Part shown: piece after piece, positions 1-10,448 of the stretch | Layout: every line of letters begins with the position of its first letter | Position numbering within the stretch: the first letter of the stretch is position 1 | From: Lepas anatifera | Taxonomy: Eukaryota > Arthropoda > Thecostraca > Lepadidae | Assembly (NCBI GenBank): GCA_034440635.1 | Contig: JAOTON010001526.1 | Coordinates: 3,481,001 to 3,545,000, forward strand | Direction: 5' to 3' | Length of the DNA stretch: 64,000 nt | Translations under genes and position numbers: made by a program | The notes under the pieces: generated by a model | Database searches by the model: none | Seen by the model: only the letters and a program-made list of their open reading frames with translations | Told to the model about the DNA's origin: nothing

Positions 1-639
1 TTACATACACTTTCCCTTTGTCAAGCCTCAGTTTGTCAAAGATTAGGCCCTTATGAGTAAGACAAAGATGAAAGGCAGCAAGCAAAGTCGCAGATCACTA
101 CCCTCTCCGTCATTTTCCAGAAGGCTGCTGTCGCTAGAAGGTCTCAGGGATATTCCTGCTAAAGATGGACATATTTTTCTGAGCGTTATGAGATAGTGAA
201 CATAAGCGTTGCCACTGGCAAATTGAAGGGGCCAATCAAACTTCAACCTGCTGCCGACAACACACTTTCCCCTCTAAAACCAACACCTCCCCGGATTTGG
301 ACTCATTGCTGCCCTTTACCCCAAGAGGTTTCAACATTTTCCTATTTCTTACCAATTCCTCTGAGATTGGGATTTTTTAGGGGAAGAGGGGGACAGTGAC
401 CCTTCCTCCATATTTTGACGTGTATAAGATGAAGGTTGAAAGTGGGGATTTTATGGGCTGCAAGGCAAATCTAGGACTGCCGTCTCAACTATGGCTCTTG
501 GATCAATTATAGTATTTCTCTGGAACTGGGCCAGCAGAGCTTTGACATTGTCAGCGCGTTCACCTGCAGACTATCCTAGGAATACCACGAATATTCAGCA
601 TTGTGAGACGTTTGACGTGCTTTTCACGCGCAGCAGACA
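1..639. other. No gene recognised
   Basis: Mixed-composition sequence. The open frames here are short, lack recognisable motifs, and overlap one another on both strands. I see no repeat with defined ends. Confidence 0.5.
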
Positions 640-646
640 TATAAAG
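640..646 (+). promoter_or_regulatory. Possible TATA box upstream of CpG island
   Basis: A TATAAAG string lies about 60 bases before the start of a strongly CpG-rich block. Spacing would put transcription initiation near 670. No conserved gene follows, so this is a positional inference only. Confidence 0.25.
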
Positions 647-699
647 GAAAAATGTAGAGCAGCAGCTCGCGAACCCCAGACATCAGCCAGCACATGCAC

Positions 700-1110
700 G
701 ATGCTTTAGTTGAGTGTTTCTGAATCACGGTCACGTTCGTGCGTCACGATCTTGCTCTTGGCGTCAGCACGAAGTGTTTCTCCGAGGCGGAGGCGCCGCC
801 GTCGCATCGGAAGCGGCGACGACGGCTGCGACCAATCACAGTCACCGCAGCTGACGGAGGTCACCACAGCCCGCCAATCAGCGGCCGCCGTCAGCGTCGA
901 CGCCGTCTGTCGGCGCCGGCTCCGTCGGCTGCGACAGCGTCCACTGCCGCGCGGGCGGGGGTGTCGACGGCCTCCCGTCGGCGCTTTATGGCGACGGCGG
1001 CCGCTGTTTCCGACCACCGCCGCGTTGGCCGCGTCCGGTCCGTCGTGCGACTGTCGCCCTCAGGCGTTTCCGGTGGCAGCTCCTGAGTCGCGGTGCGACG
1101 ACCGCACAAC
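700..1110. other. CpG-dense island
   Basis: CG dinucleotides are very frequent between about 700 and 1110, in contrast with the AT-rich flanks. Several overlapping frames stay open on both strands only because GC-rich DNA has few stops; they encode Arg/Ser/Pro/Ala-rich translations with no domain. The block may be a promoter island or simply a GC-rich, unmethylated patch. Confidence 0.5.
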
Positions 1111-1254
1111 ATGGAACACGACAGCGTGTCATCTGTTGTGTCGTTGACTTGGCGAAGTGGAGACCAGGCATGGTGTCTCAGGGCTAGCAGCCGACAGCAA
1201 TTCGGCACTACACTTCCAATCTGGTTTCAGCTCCCAATAGTTTATCAAACGTGA
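1111..1254 (+). CDS. Candidate 47-residue ORF at edge of CpG island
   Basis: This starts with ATG in a fair initiation context (ACAACATGG) and runs 48 codons to TGA. The product begins MEHDSVSSVV and shows no signal peptide, membrane segment or known motif. It could be the start of a spliced gene, an upstream ORF or chance. I do not recognise it, and only its position beside the CpG block makes it worth recording. Confidence 0.15.
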   Translation: MEHDSVSSVVSLTWRSGDQAWCLRASSRQQFGTTLPIWFQLPIVYQT

Positions 1255-1394
1255 TAATTCTGATGTGGTTTTATTTCTCACGAGCGCGATTTGTTGAGTC
1301 ACGCATTCAGGATTTAGACCAGTGAGTTTGTTGCAACCAGCTGGAAAGCGGTTCCTTCATGGTTTGAGTTAAGGCCTTAAGGCTCGTTGTTTTT

Positions 1395-1530
1395 AACTTT
1401 AACGGTGCTGAAATTTACTACAGAGCATTAGGGTGAACTGAGACCCAAGAGTGGTTTCTTGATTTTCTCACTAAACTGCTATCTCAGTTCAAAACCCATC
1501 ATAAAGGTGAGACGGTCCCTTCTTAAGCAG
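1395..1530 (-). repeat. Copy of the AAGGGAATG-type MITE family (partial)
   Basis: On the minus strand this reads a stretch containing GGGTTTTGAACTGAGATA followed by a variable part and AAACCACT. The same succession is present at 38242-38350 and, more diverged, at 23441-23500. No TTAA end was found on both sides here, so it is treated as a degraded partial copy. Confidence 0.5.
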
Positions 1531-1655
1531 TTTAGGGAATGTGAAAATCGTAATGCCATTTGCGAAATTATTTACAGTGAAGAAACTGTTTCAAACTTCC
1601 TGCTCCTCTGATTCAACCTAAAGCTACAAAACTGGTAGGTAGGAAATATATGAGA

Positions 1656-2461
1656 TTATCCCTTCACCGCCTGGGGGTCCGATTGCATCCCTCGGTTTTT
1701 GCGAATGATTGCGAGCCGATTTAAATGAGAATCACTTCACTTTGCATGCCCCTAGGGTGATCAATTTGACAACTTATGACCAAAAATGTTATGACGTCAT
1801 TTCTAAACCCATGTAAGGTGATTCTGTTCTCCTAAAATGAGACTCACAAAACCAAGGTGTAACTCGACTTATATAAGAGGTATATCAAATTTATAACCAT
1901 CCTTCGAAAGTTTTTAATACAAAAAAATCTGCAAACTGTCATCCATTCTGAGGTCAGGTCAATACGAAGGCCATCAGAGGTCTCCAAAGCTCGTTTTGAT
2001 TGCTAGTGTCTATAACTTTCGAACGAAAAAATGTACAGTATTAGATATAGGTGTCATAGTGATGAGCAAGACCCAATGATTCGAAGGATATGCTTCATGA
2101 CCTTGAATGTCATTATTTGACCTTGACTATTGTGACCTTACAAGGACATGCATATCAATGGAACTCTTGGGTCAAGACAAAGACATTGATATATTTTGTT
2201 TTGTTCTAGGTTTAAACTTTCCCAAGTAATAAGGGATTTTCTAAATGACCCTAAATTTGACCCCTTTTGGCCTACTGTGAGGTCATGAGTCAACGGATAT
2301 GGTTCAAACTCGGTTCCAGAGTAGAAGACGGTGAGGCACTTTCAGCGCCGTTTCATTTTTTTCCGTATCACTTCCGGTTCCGGAGATCGTAGAAGTGGGG
2401 GTCCAATCGGACCCCTCAGACGGTGGGGTGTACGAAAAGAGCCCAGGCGGCGCCGAGTTAA
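1656..2461 (-). mobile_element. TTAA-type non-autonomous element, type E (806 bp)
   Basis: The left end is TTATCCCTTCACCGCCTGGG, a one-base variant of TTAA. The right end finishes with a CAGGCGGCGCCGAG stretch and TTAA at 2458-2461, so the termini are imperfect inverted repeats. The interior carries several TGACCT/AGGTCA hexamers (around 1952, 2099, 2119, 2131, 2280) as in types A-D. A degenerate GC hairpin (gaggcactttcagcgcc) lies near the right end. It has no coding capacity. A perfect CRE-like TGACGTCA occurs at 1792-1799. Confidence 0.6.
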
Positions 2462-3551
2462 TAGATGTATCCCAAATGTTTACTTAGCTCTTACAAAAAA
2501 TTATCAGAACATGATCATATTTTTTCTCGAACAACACCGATAGATACGAAGGGTAAAAAATGAGATACCTATATTGAAGGATATGGACACTCTTTTTCCA
2601 ATGGAAAAGAGGATGTCAAAGAATGGTCATTAATTTTCATACCTTCAGGTATCTAAATATTTCTTAAATCAAAATTTTAAAATTTACTAGCAATAATGAC
2701 CTGCAATTCTGGTACTAAAAAGGAAATATATTATTTTTTTTTTTTTTATTTATTTTTTTTTTTTTTTTATATATTTTTAATATCTTGAATTTATATAAGA
2801 TAAGAAAAAACAGATAAGGAAGATGATAAATTATATGGCTATAATATATTGCCTTTTTATCGACAAAAGTTTGACTGCATATCCCAAAATGTTCGAAATA
2901 TTTGGTCTGGTTCTCCCTCAGTATTATCCCAAAAACAATAATGATCTCAATTACTTGAGAGTAAAGGACTCAACAAGAACTCACTTATTATAACATAATG
3001 CCAATTTCCGAGATTATGCAGAGAGTAATGATACGTTTTTGTATGTATGCTGTCCTAGCTATAGTCGATAATTCATTTGCATGCACTCATAAATCAGCCA
3101 GGTGTATTGCACTAATAGGTAACCACCATTGAAAGGATGAAAGATAGAAAGTAACATGCAAAAATGCGAATAAATGCTACCAAAACGGTACTGAAATCAA
3201 ATATTTTGCACAGAAACAGGTGCGGTGGTGATTTATGAGCGTGATTTTTCGTGATGAAAATAGGCTTGTTTTTCGATCGAATTCCGGTGCTGTCATAATT
3301 CCGCTCTCGCCACAGTTCGCCACACAAGCAAAATTCTGAAGTGGTGTGAACCATGTAGGATAAATTGTAGTGTTTTTGAATTATTATATAGCAAATTTCA
3401 AGTATAAGGCTATATATAAAATTTGAGCCTAGATGTGTTTTTAATGAGAAATAGTTACTCGCGATAAACCAACATACCTTTAAAGCTTGTAAATTAAAAC
3501 ATGTGAGGTAGATAGCTCAATAAACTCACCTGTCCACGTTGAGTGTAGGTA
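2462..3551. other. AT-rich intergenic DNA with poly(T) tract
   Basis: No gene is recognised here. A near-continuous T tract runs from about 2732 to 2769, interrupted by a few A residues. The rest is AT-rich, and the short frames on either strand have no motif. Confidence 0.5.
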
Positions 3552-3971
3552 ATGTGCTTTTGCTGCAGTGGAAGATCAGTCAACCCACCAAACAGTTTCT
3601 CAAGCTGCGCAATCTACATAATTCTATACATTTGCATTGGCATATACGCATGGTACTGCTTCTCCAAACCCAAGTGTAAGCCTAAATCCATCAAGTGTGG
3701 TTGCAACTCCTGTACTCGCCCGTGCGGTACACCACTTTGTCAGTCATCTACGAGAGCCTTCGCCTGCTTTGGCCGACCGTCGCCAAGATCTCGAATATCA
3801 CGGTACCTGAGGCCCTGCCCACCTCCACGACCTTCTTGTCCTCCGCCGTGTTGTTCACCGTGCCGCCCCCGCAGTCCCTCTTGCTGCAGACCTCGTTCAC
3901 CCTGCTCTTCAGTGTATGCTGTCCAGCGTCGAAGAAAGATGTGTCCCTCGTCAGTCTTCTCCTGTCTTTGA
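3552..3971 (+). CDS. Candidate small membrane protein with Cys/Arg/Pro-rich tail, copy 1
   Basis: A 139-residue frame starting MCFCCSG. Residues ~21-41 form a hydrophobic, Tyr/Ile-rich span; it is followed by FSKPKCKPK, a Cys-x-Cys cluster, and a tail of ~85 residues dominated by Cys, Arg, Pro and Ser. The next ORF at 4054 has the same plan. Both begin MC[FI]C, both have IY[AS]xxxFxKP[KR]C at the membrane exit, and their tails share RSxxxCRP[RK]xxC. Within that tail block the codon differences are mainly synonymous in this frame, which supports this frame as the coding one. A second frame (3695-4006) is also open and has GC-rich third positions, so an alternative reading, or an intron, cannot be excluded. 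I recognise no family. The composition resembles sperm or structural Cys/Arg-rich proteins, but that is only an analogy. Confidence 0.45.
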   Translation: MCFCCSGRSVNPPNSFSSCAIYIILYICIGIYAWYCFSKPKCKPKSIKCGCNSCTRPCGTPLCQSSTRAFACFGRPSPRSRISRYLRPCPPPRPSCPPPCCSPCRPRSPSCCRPRSPCSSVYAVQRRRKMCPSSVFSCL

Positions 3972-4053
3972 CGTTGCAGCAAGTGCTGAACAAGCTGACT
4001 AAATAACTGCTTCGGTAAATTGGTCTTCTTATATAAGCCAATATAACAAGAAC

Positions 4054-4488
4054 ATGTGTATATGCACCGATCAGAGCAGAGGGTTCTCATCCTCGTACGG
4101 CGGATTCGGTGGCGGTGAATCTAGCAGTGGCGTTATACAAGCCTTCCTCTTTCTTCTGGTTCTTATCTACTCCCTCAACTGGTTCATCAAGCCGAGGTGT
4201 CCGGCAGGCTGCAGCACGTGCCGACGCTCGCGACCAGCCAGGCCTGCACGATCGGCGTGTGGAGCCCGTCCAGCCTTCGCGCAGGGTGACGGCATGGCAC
4301 TGCGTCCCAGCTGTAGGTCCCGAGGCACAATCGCCTGCTGGAATCGGCCCCGCAGTGCCTCGCCCATCCGAAGGCCGTGTCCGCCCACCCGGAGATGCCG
4401 CAGTGCCGCGCGCTGCAGGCCAAAGCCTCGGTGTCCGAGGGTGTGTCCGCCCAGGATTTCATGTTTGCGCACCACGTTTTATCCCTGA
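4054..4488 (+). CDS. Candidate small membrane protein with Cys/Arg/Pro-rich tail, copy 2
   Basis: A 144-residue frame starting MCICTDQ, 82 bases after the stop of the related upstream ORF. A Gly/Ser-rich stretch (residues ~10-25) precedes a hydrophobic span at ~27-44, then FIKPRCPAGCSTC and an Arg/Pro/Cys-rich tail ending TTFYP. The layout and key residues match the upstream ORF, which suggests a tandem duplication. In the -1 frame another reading is open from about 4315 to 4616 and gives a charged, protein-like C-terminus ending NFCC, only ~54 bases before an AATAAA. Its codons also have GC-rich third positions. The true product may therefore use a splice or a different tail. No family is recognised and the function is unknown. 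Confidence 0.45.
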   Translation: MCICTDQSRGFSSSYGGFGGGESSSGVIQAFLFLLVLIYSLNWFIKPRCPAGCSTCRRSRPARPARSACGARPAFAQGDGMALRPSCRSRGTIACWNRPRSASPIRRPCPPTRRCRSAARCRPKPRCPRVCPPRISCLRTTFYP

Positions 4489-4669
4489 CGAGGAAGAGGC
4501 GGGGGTTTGGTGAAACCGTGGTGGAGCGGAGACCTAAAGTTACCACCATCATCACGAAGAACGAGTACCTAAGTACCTCAAATTACGAATATGTTCATCC
4601 AAATTTTTGTTGTTGACCATGTTTGATCTATGTATACTTAACGTTGTTAATGTTGCACGTCCTTTCCAA

Positions 4670-4675
4670 AATAAA
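4670..4675 (+). terminator. Polyadenylation signal AATAAA
   Basis: A canonical AATAAA hexamer lies 182 bases after the stop of the second small ORF and 54 bases after the stop of the alternative frame. Its position fits the 3' end of a short transcript covering 4054 onward. Confidence 0.4.
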
Positions 4676-4719
4676 TTCCAGTCTATAAACAAGTTTTTGG
4701 TTAATTAAAGGAGCATGTG

Positions 4720-5100
4720 ACAAATTCAGATGACAATAAACATAAATGCACGAAAGAGGGAAATGGCTCGTTTGCTTAGCTGTTTACTTTTAGGAAAATG
4801 TTCCATGTTTATGTGTTTTCTTGAATTTCTGTCGTCATTACAAGTATCTGAGTCCCTAAAATTATGAACACGATCATACAATTTTGCTTGCCGACGATGT
4901 TTACTTATGCATAAGTATTGTAACAAGTTTGGGCGTCCATTCAGAAAAATTCAATTCTAGGAAAATGTTTCTCGAAGTGGAACATGTGATTAAATCAAAT
5001 GACCATGAAAATGCACCAAGGAGTGAAATACTTTGTTTTCTTAGTTGTTTACTTTATTCACGAATAATTACCTGGAACGCCTACTATTGCGTGAAGCTGC
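4720..5100. repeat. Local diverged duplication downstream of the ORF pair
   Basis: A segment near 4741-4800 (CTTAGCTGTTTACTTT within it) reappears in diverged form near 5010-5055 (CTTAGTTGTTTACTTT). It could reflect duplication of the 3' flank together with the two small ORFs. No gene is recognised in this stretch. Confidence 0.3.
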
Positions 5101-5113
5101 GAGGATATTGTAG

Positions 5114-5347
5114 CATAGCCGGATCCAGGGAGGCAAAGGGGGGGGCAGGTGCCCCCCATCAACACTCAGCGTCCCCTAAAATTGTCACGGTGCCCCCCCC
5201 AGAAAGTTCGCTTCCCCCTCTCCCCAGGATACGAAAATCGGCTCCCACCAATAGGATTTGGCACCTATCTGGTTTTACCGGCAAAAGTGGCGCCCCCCGG
5301 GAAGGTGTCCTCCCCCCGATTGGCAGTCCTGGATCCGCCTACCTATG
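5114..5347 (-). mobile_element. hAT-type MITE of the CATAGGCGGATCC family
   Basis: The ends are CATAGCCGGATCCAGG and GGATCCGCCTACCTATG, which are inverted. The interior shares GGCAAAAGTGGCGCC and CCGATTGGCAGTCCTGG-like blocks, in opposite orientation, with the copies at 12725 and 23730. Flanks show only a short TGTAG similarity, so the 8-bp target duplication seen for the other copies has decayed here. Confidence 0.65.
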
Positions 5348-5559
5348 TGTAGGTATAATTTGATCGCGGTTTCCTAATGATTAGCTATCCTTTGAAAATA
5401 TCGTAGCTATTGACGCAATGATTACCTACGTGCTGTGAACACCACAGCCCTCACGCCCTTTCAGCCTACATCACGGTCGGTGGGGCACCTCAGCACTCAA
5501 ACACCGAACCCGGCTGATAGCTCTCGTAAAATCCAGCACAAATGGTTTTCTCTCACAAA

Positions 5560-6060
5560 CACAATCTGCGCTGCAGACCTGTTGAAACGTCGGGCGCCGC
5601 CGGAAACAAGGGTAAATCGCCAGCCGGTGGGCGGCGATATTGTTTTCTCAGCGGCCATATGGTGGGCCGGGTCGCCGTCACACGCGACGGCGCTGCGCGG
5701 CGCCGTTTCATTCATCGGCTGTGTGGCGTTAGCCGGCCCAGCGGCAGCGTGAGTCCTGGCATCCTCAGATTCCCACGGCCGCGCTTTAACTCGGCTGCCA
5801 GCTGACCGCACTTCCGCGCGCGCCGACCGCCGCCGGCGTTCGCACGAGACCGGCACTAGGGACGTCCGGCGGAGACTCAGGTCACGTGTCCCCTCCCCTC
5901 CCCACTCCCACTCCCCGCGGTGACCGTGCAGAAGTCGCGTGGGACCGGTGCATGTGATTTCGCGCGTGCGACCGGTGCAGCGTGCGAAATTGCTGAAACC
6001 CTGCACTAGCGTGCGACCGTGAACCCGCCATTAATGCCGCAGTAGCGCGACACGGCAAGC
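5560..6060. other. CpG-dense island
   Basis: CG-rich block with overlapping open frames on both strands and no recognisable protein. It is similar in nature to the other islands of the window. Confidence 0.5.
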
Positions 6061-6719
6061 GAAGTGACTGGCTTTCAGATGACATGCATGTGGCATTGTA
6101 AAAAGATAGGATTATCTTCCTGAAATACACCGTCCATTGCACTTCGTTAAAGAATCCACCGTAAACGGATATCAGTTGTCATGGATAGGTATTCATAGGA
6201 AAGACTCGTGTCCGTGCAGAGGTAAGGATAGATATGACTCATGTCCATGGACAGGTTAGATTCTTGTCGATGGATCCATGGACATTAGGTATGTATGTGT
6301 TAATGTGTTAGGGCAAGGGCGGGTAAGAGTACGCAGATGATAATAGCACGGAGCAGTTGTTTTGGTTACTTGGCAACCAATGAGATGGCGGATACCCTGG
6401 TATAAAAAAGCAATGTCAGTGCATTGGTTGCTAAAAAAACTCAACGTGCTCCTGTTCCTTCTGCGGGACCACAGAGCAAAATAAGTTTCTGGGCACCCTT
6501 GATATAATATTTCTTAACTAGGTAAACTTGTAGACCATGCTTCTATTATCAATAATATTTTATTACGGTCTGTCATCAGTAAGAAAGATGAGCTGGGACT
6601 GAGCTGCAGGGCCGAAGCTGACGTTAAAACGCCTGCCAGCATGTTTATGAGGACTTTCTTCCCAAGGGAGCATGTTCGGCAAGAGTACGCAATAGAGCAT
6701 TATGCAAGAGTACGCATGC
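6061..6719. other. No gene; small dyads
   Basis: AT-richer sequence. Short palindromic strings built on TCCATGGA occur near 6243 and 6271. An AAGAGTACGCA string occurs three times (about 6326, 6681, 6706). No feature with clear ends is seen. Confidence 0.4.
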
Positions 6720-7719
6720 TTAACCCGCACCCCGGTGGGCCTCCGAGCCACCTTCACCCTGGTGGGCTGGAGGGTGTTTGAACACTCCCCCTCGAACTCG
6801 GCCCCTATGCGGGATAGCGAAGAAACGCGAACGCTGATGGATAGCTCATACAAATTCATGAAGAAACTATATCGGTCACTTGTTTACTCAGGTCAATATT
6901 GAGGTCATGGCAGGTCAAAGAAAGTAGGATTTTGAGTAGTTCTTGGGCTTGAGCATCTGACGAAGTTGAGTTAGAATCATTTTTAGGCACCATTCGCTTC
7001 CTCTCGTCAGGGCAAATCAAATGCTGTATAATATGAACATACTAGGTCAAAACACAAAATGACCTGACTCAGGTCAGTTCAAGGTCAATTTCTAACCTAG
7101 TATAGTCAATGTGCATATCAATTGACTTGCAATAGCAATCTGAACGCAATGATACCAAAATTAAAGCTGTATCATCATTTCATGCAAAGTTTTGACCTAA
7201 ATCTGAAAACTGCTTAAATAGCCTTAGATGAGCTTTCAGAGGTCACAGGTCAAAAATTGCAACATGAACCTGGAAAGGGGCCCAGGATACTACGATTTAG
7301 AGAATATGAAGGTATTTTCAGCTGTATCTACACAAATACAGCCCAATTTCCGTTTTCTTCCATGAAATTCCAAGGAGAGGTCATGGTTCGTACTTAACCT
7401 TAGGTCATCGATATGAAAAATCCCAATGAAAATATATCTTGTAGCACTCGGTGGGCCCATTACGTGGTATACGTTTCAATCCGATAGACTCCCCCATTTC
7501 TTACTTATGCCACCTCAAATATTTTTTGAGGTGAGGTCACTTGACCTGCATTGGTGACCTGGCCTGAGGTGACCCAACCTTAAAATTTTGGGGAACGTTG
7601 CGGAATTGATCAAGAATAAGGTATGCCAAGTACGGTGGCGCTTCGCACCGCCATTTTTTCGTGCCGCCGGAAAAACCCGAGGATGGTGTTCAAACACCCC
7701 TCACCGGGGCGAGGCTTAA
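6720..7719 (-). mobile_element. TTAA-type non-autonomous element, type A (1.0 kb)
   Basis: Starts TTAACCCGCACCCCGGTGGG and ends CACCGGGGCGAGGCTTAA, with TTAA at both ends and GC-rich inverted termini. It is the reverse-orientation relative of 18427-19427: it shares the ATAGCTCATACAAATTCATG region near the left end and AAAATTTTGGGG/TGCGGAATTGATC near the right. Many AGGTCA/TGACCT hexamers are present. A GC hairpin (ACGGTGGCG...CACCGCC) lies at ~7632-7652. No transposase frame is present. Confidence 0.75.
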
Positions 7720-8006
7720 GAGACAGGAAAAATTATTTTCACACGGGACAGAGTCCGTAATTCATATTTGGAGTACCAAACATCGCAACATAGTTCTTGC
7801 ATATTTAGAACGATATAAAATCCTACAATTGCCTAGTTTGTCGACTTAAAAACTTCATGACATGGCCTGTGCACCTCACAGCAAGGCATGAATGCGCACT
7901 CCAGCCTCCTCTTTTGCGTACTCTTACCGACCTACTCCGGCATGAGTACGCACGTGTTTTTTCATTTTTGATGGGCTCGTGGCGAGTTCCTTTCAGAGAT
8001 ATTGAG

Positions 8007-9209
8007 TTAGCCTTCGCCCGGGTGGGGGGTCTTTTAGACCCCCTCGGGTTTTTCCGAAGTGACAAAAAAACGGCGGCGCGCAGCGCTACCAAACTTAGTC
8101 TAGTTGTTCCTTCATCATTTTTACATCTTTCCTGAAAAGTTTAGCTCAAGGTCATATCAGGTCAGGTCACCAGGCCAGGTGAAGTGACCTCATCTAAAAA
8201 ATGCTTAAGACTGCATAACTAATAGGAGGGTTAATCGATCAAGTTCAAAATCATACCACATATGTGGCCCACCAGGAGCTACAACATATAAGCCGGGATT
8301 TTTGACATTAGTGACCTAAGGTCATGTGCAGAGCATGACCTCCCCATTGTAAATACACGGGTAAAATCACGAAATGAGCTTTTCTCAGTAAGTATGGATG
8401 GAATTAACTTCAAACATCGGTTACGACCTGCTCTTAGCCCATTTCTGAAGTTGATGCCAAAAATTTTTAATTGTGACCTTTAAAAGGTCACCTTAGGTCA
8501 AATAAGCATTTTTGGTGTTTTACTCTATAAATTTCGAATAAACTAAGATAGAACTTTTATTTTGTCACCAAAGTGTTTGCATAGTCACTGCAAGTCAAAT
8601 GATATACATCATGACTATACCAGGCCAAGGTGGGTCAGACCATTGATCTGGGTCAGGTCAAATTCTTAAATTTGACCTGGCATAGCAATATCATATATCA
8701 TTTGATTTGTATTGAAGAGTGGATTGCAATGGTGCATAAACTATGGCTGTATATTGTTTGATTTGGAAGCTATTAGCGAAAAAGTAAACGCCCTTATGCA
8801 TGGGTGGCTATGGACATTCCCAAGAATATGCCCAATATTCAGTGACCTGTAGCTCCCTAGGCTTTGATCTGAGACGAAAATGAATGCCACTGTAATCAAA
8901 GCGCATCTCAAGAGCTTTCGAATGGTGTTAAAACAATGTTTCTAGCTATCATAGTTTCTGAGATATATGAGGTTTTCTTAGTACACCTCATATTAGTGAT
9001 TTTGACCTATTTTGACCTCTGGTGACCTTGATATTGACCTGACAAGAAAAATGACCGAAATATTTTCGATATCATTTTCGAAGAGCTTGCTTTCGAGTGC
9101 CCTTTTGCGCTTTTTTCTGGCTCTCTTAGTTTTTGAGATCGTGGGGTTCTTTTTTAGCCCCCCCACCAGGGCGAAGATGGCTCGTATCCGCCACCGGGGC
9201 AAGGGTTAA
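8007..9209 (+). mobile_element. TTAA-type non-autonomous element, type B (1203 bp)
   Basis: Begins with TTAG (a TTAA variant) then CCTTCGCCCGGGTGGGG and ends CACCGGGGCAAGGGTTAA. The copy at 53577-54779 has exactly the same length and is collinear throughout; 55554-56752 is the reverse copy. The GC hairpin is near 8069-8085. AGGTCA/TGACCT hexamers are abundant, with an AGGTCACCTTAGGTCA direct repeat near 8486. No coding capacity. Confidence 0.8.
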
Positions 9210-9369
9210 AACACAGAACATACATACACATATAGACATTTCTTCAGGCTATACAACCATTTATAAATTTTAGCTGTTCAACATATAGAAGAAAAATGAA
9301 AGCGCTTAGAAAGTTAAGTGCGTGCTCTTGCACGGACTTCCCCATATCCCCTGCAACTGAATTTTTACG

Positions 9370-9524
9370 CACTGGCGGATCCAGGGGTGGGGGCAACAAA
9401 GCATTTGCTGTCCCCCCAAACCCCAAATTGTCGCTGATTTTCGCTGATTTTCTTAAACATGTGATTTTTACGGTTTTGGAGCCCGTTGCCCCTCCCCAAA
9501 ACCATTGGCCTGGGTCCGGCATTG
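9370..9524. mobile_element. Short hAT-like MITE
   Basis: Ends CACTGGCGGATCCAGG and CCTGGGTCCGGCATTG are imperfect inverted repeats of the CAGNGGCGGATCCAG type seen repeatedly in this window. A GCTGATTTTC pair is repeated inside. The target duplication is not clear. Confidence 0.5.
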
Positions 9525-9572
9525 TTTGTGCAGGCTAAGTGTTTCTCAGGAGCCAGATTCCTTCTTGCTCAA

Positions 9573-9600
9573 GGGATCCGCCGGGTTTGAACCCGGGTCG
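9573..9600 (-). tRNA. tRNA T-arm-like fragment (B box), probably SINE or pseudogene debris
   Basis: On the minus strand a short GC stem (CCGGG pairing with CCCGG) encloses TTCAAAC, which matches the T-loop consensus. No D-arm, anticodon arm or acceptor stem can be fitted at the right distance, so this is not a functional tRNA gene. Confidence 0.3.
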
Positions 9601-10246
9601 GCCGGGGAGCCTCAGAGAACGTGTTTGAAAATGAGTATCAAAGTATGAAACTGGCAATAGTTTTTAGAACGCATTTCAAGGTTTCGCGTTAAGACATATG
9701 TTGTATATCAAATTATGACCGAGGGAACAAGTAACAATAGCTCGCTAGGAATCAGTCGAAAACTGCCGAGCCTAGTGTGTACAGATTCATTTGCAAAGAG
9801 TTGTACCTAGGATTTTGAGCAAACCGACAACATATGAAACAATAATTCAGAACGTCAGTAAAGAGGAGCCGTCTTTAAAGTTTTAATTTCGTGAGATCCA
9901 TTGCCCCGGTTGTTGACTTTTTCCGCCAAAGAACCCGTAATGTAAGCCTTTGCTGGAATGTATTTGATTACATATGTTGGCCCTATTTATATCATTTTTC
10001 TGGATTCAATATATGATGTCAAAATGTGAAGAAAATTGATTACAGTCATGATGTCATCTCTTATAGCTTTCAACCTAGGTATGCACTGAAACAGGTTGAT
10101 TCATACGTCTGAACTGTCAGCATTTTTAACGTTCAAATGATTTTGCAACTTATTGATAAATCGCACGGAATTCTGGGTAAATCCAAACGATGCTGTGAAA
10201 TGGGCCTCCGCGCTAGACTTTTGGGTGACTTTCCGAACACGTGTCA
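9601..10246. other. No gene recognised
   Basis: AT-rich sequence with no frame over 60 codons that resembles a protein and no repeat with defined ends. Confidence 0.5.
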
Positions 10247-10376
10247 CTAGTGGCGGATCTACATTGGCTGTTGGGGGATGGGAATATCGCGAAATAAAAC
10301 TTAGTGTTTTGTTAGGAAAATTCTGTAAAACCGGGCGTTTGGGGGAGTTTTTCCTACCCCCGAGATCCGCCAGTGG
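10247..10376. mobile_element. Short hAT-like MITE
   Basis: About 130 bp flanked by inverted ends CTAGTGGCGGATCT and AGATCCGCCAGTGG. No coding content. The flanks show no exact 8-bp duplication. Confidence 0.55.
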
Positions 10377-10448
10377 ATGTGAACACTTGACAGAGCGCCA
10401 GCTTTGCTATAAGCACCCGCTGTCAAAAAACAACGCGTTTCTTCCAGA

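Noticed and set aside
3748..4041. Minus-strand frame opposite the first small ORF (hydrophilic, EVCSKRDCGGG)
   Set aside because: It looks protein-like and its wobble phase is shared with a plus frame, but the polyA signal and the synonymous differences between the two copies favour the plus-strand frame.
5497..6006. 169-codon minus-strand frame
   Set aside because: It lies in a CpG island where several frames are open on both strands, its composition is Arg/Ser/Ala-rich, and it has no motif or conserved residue pattern.
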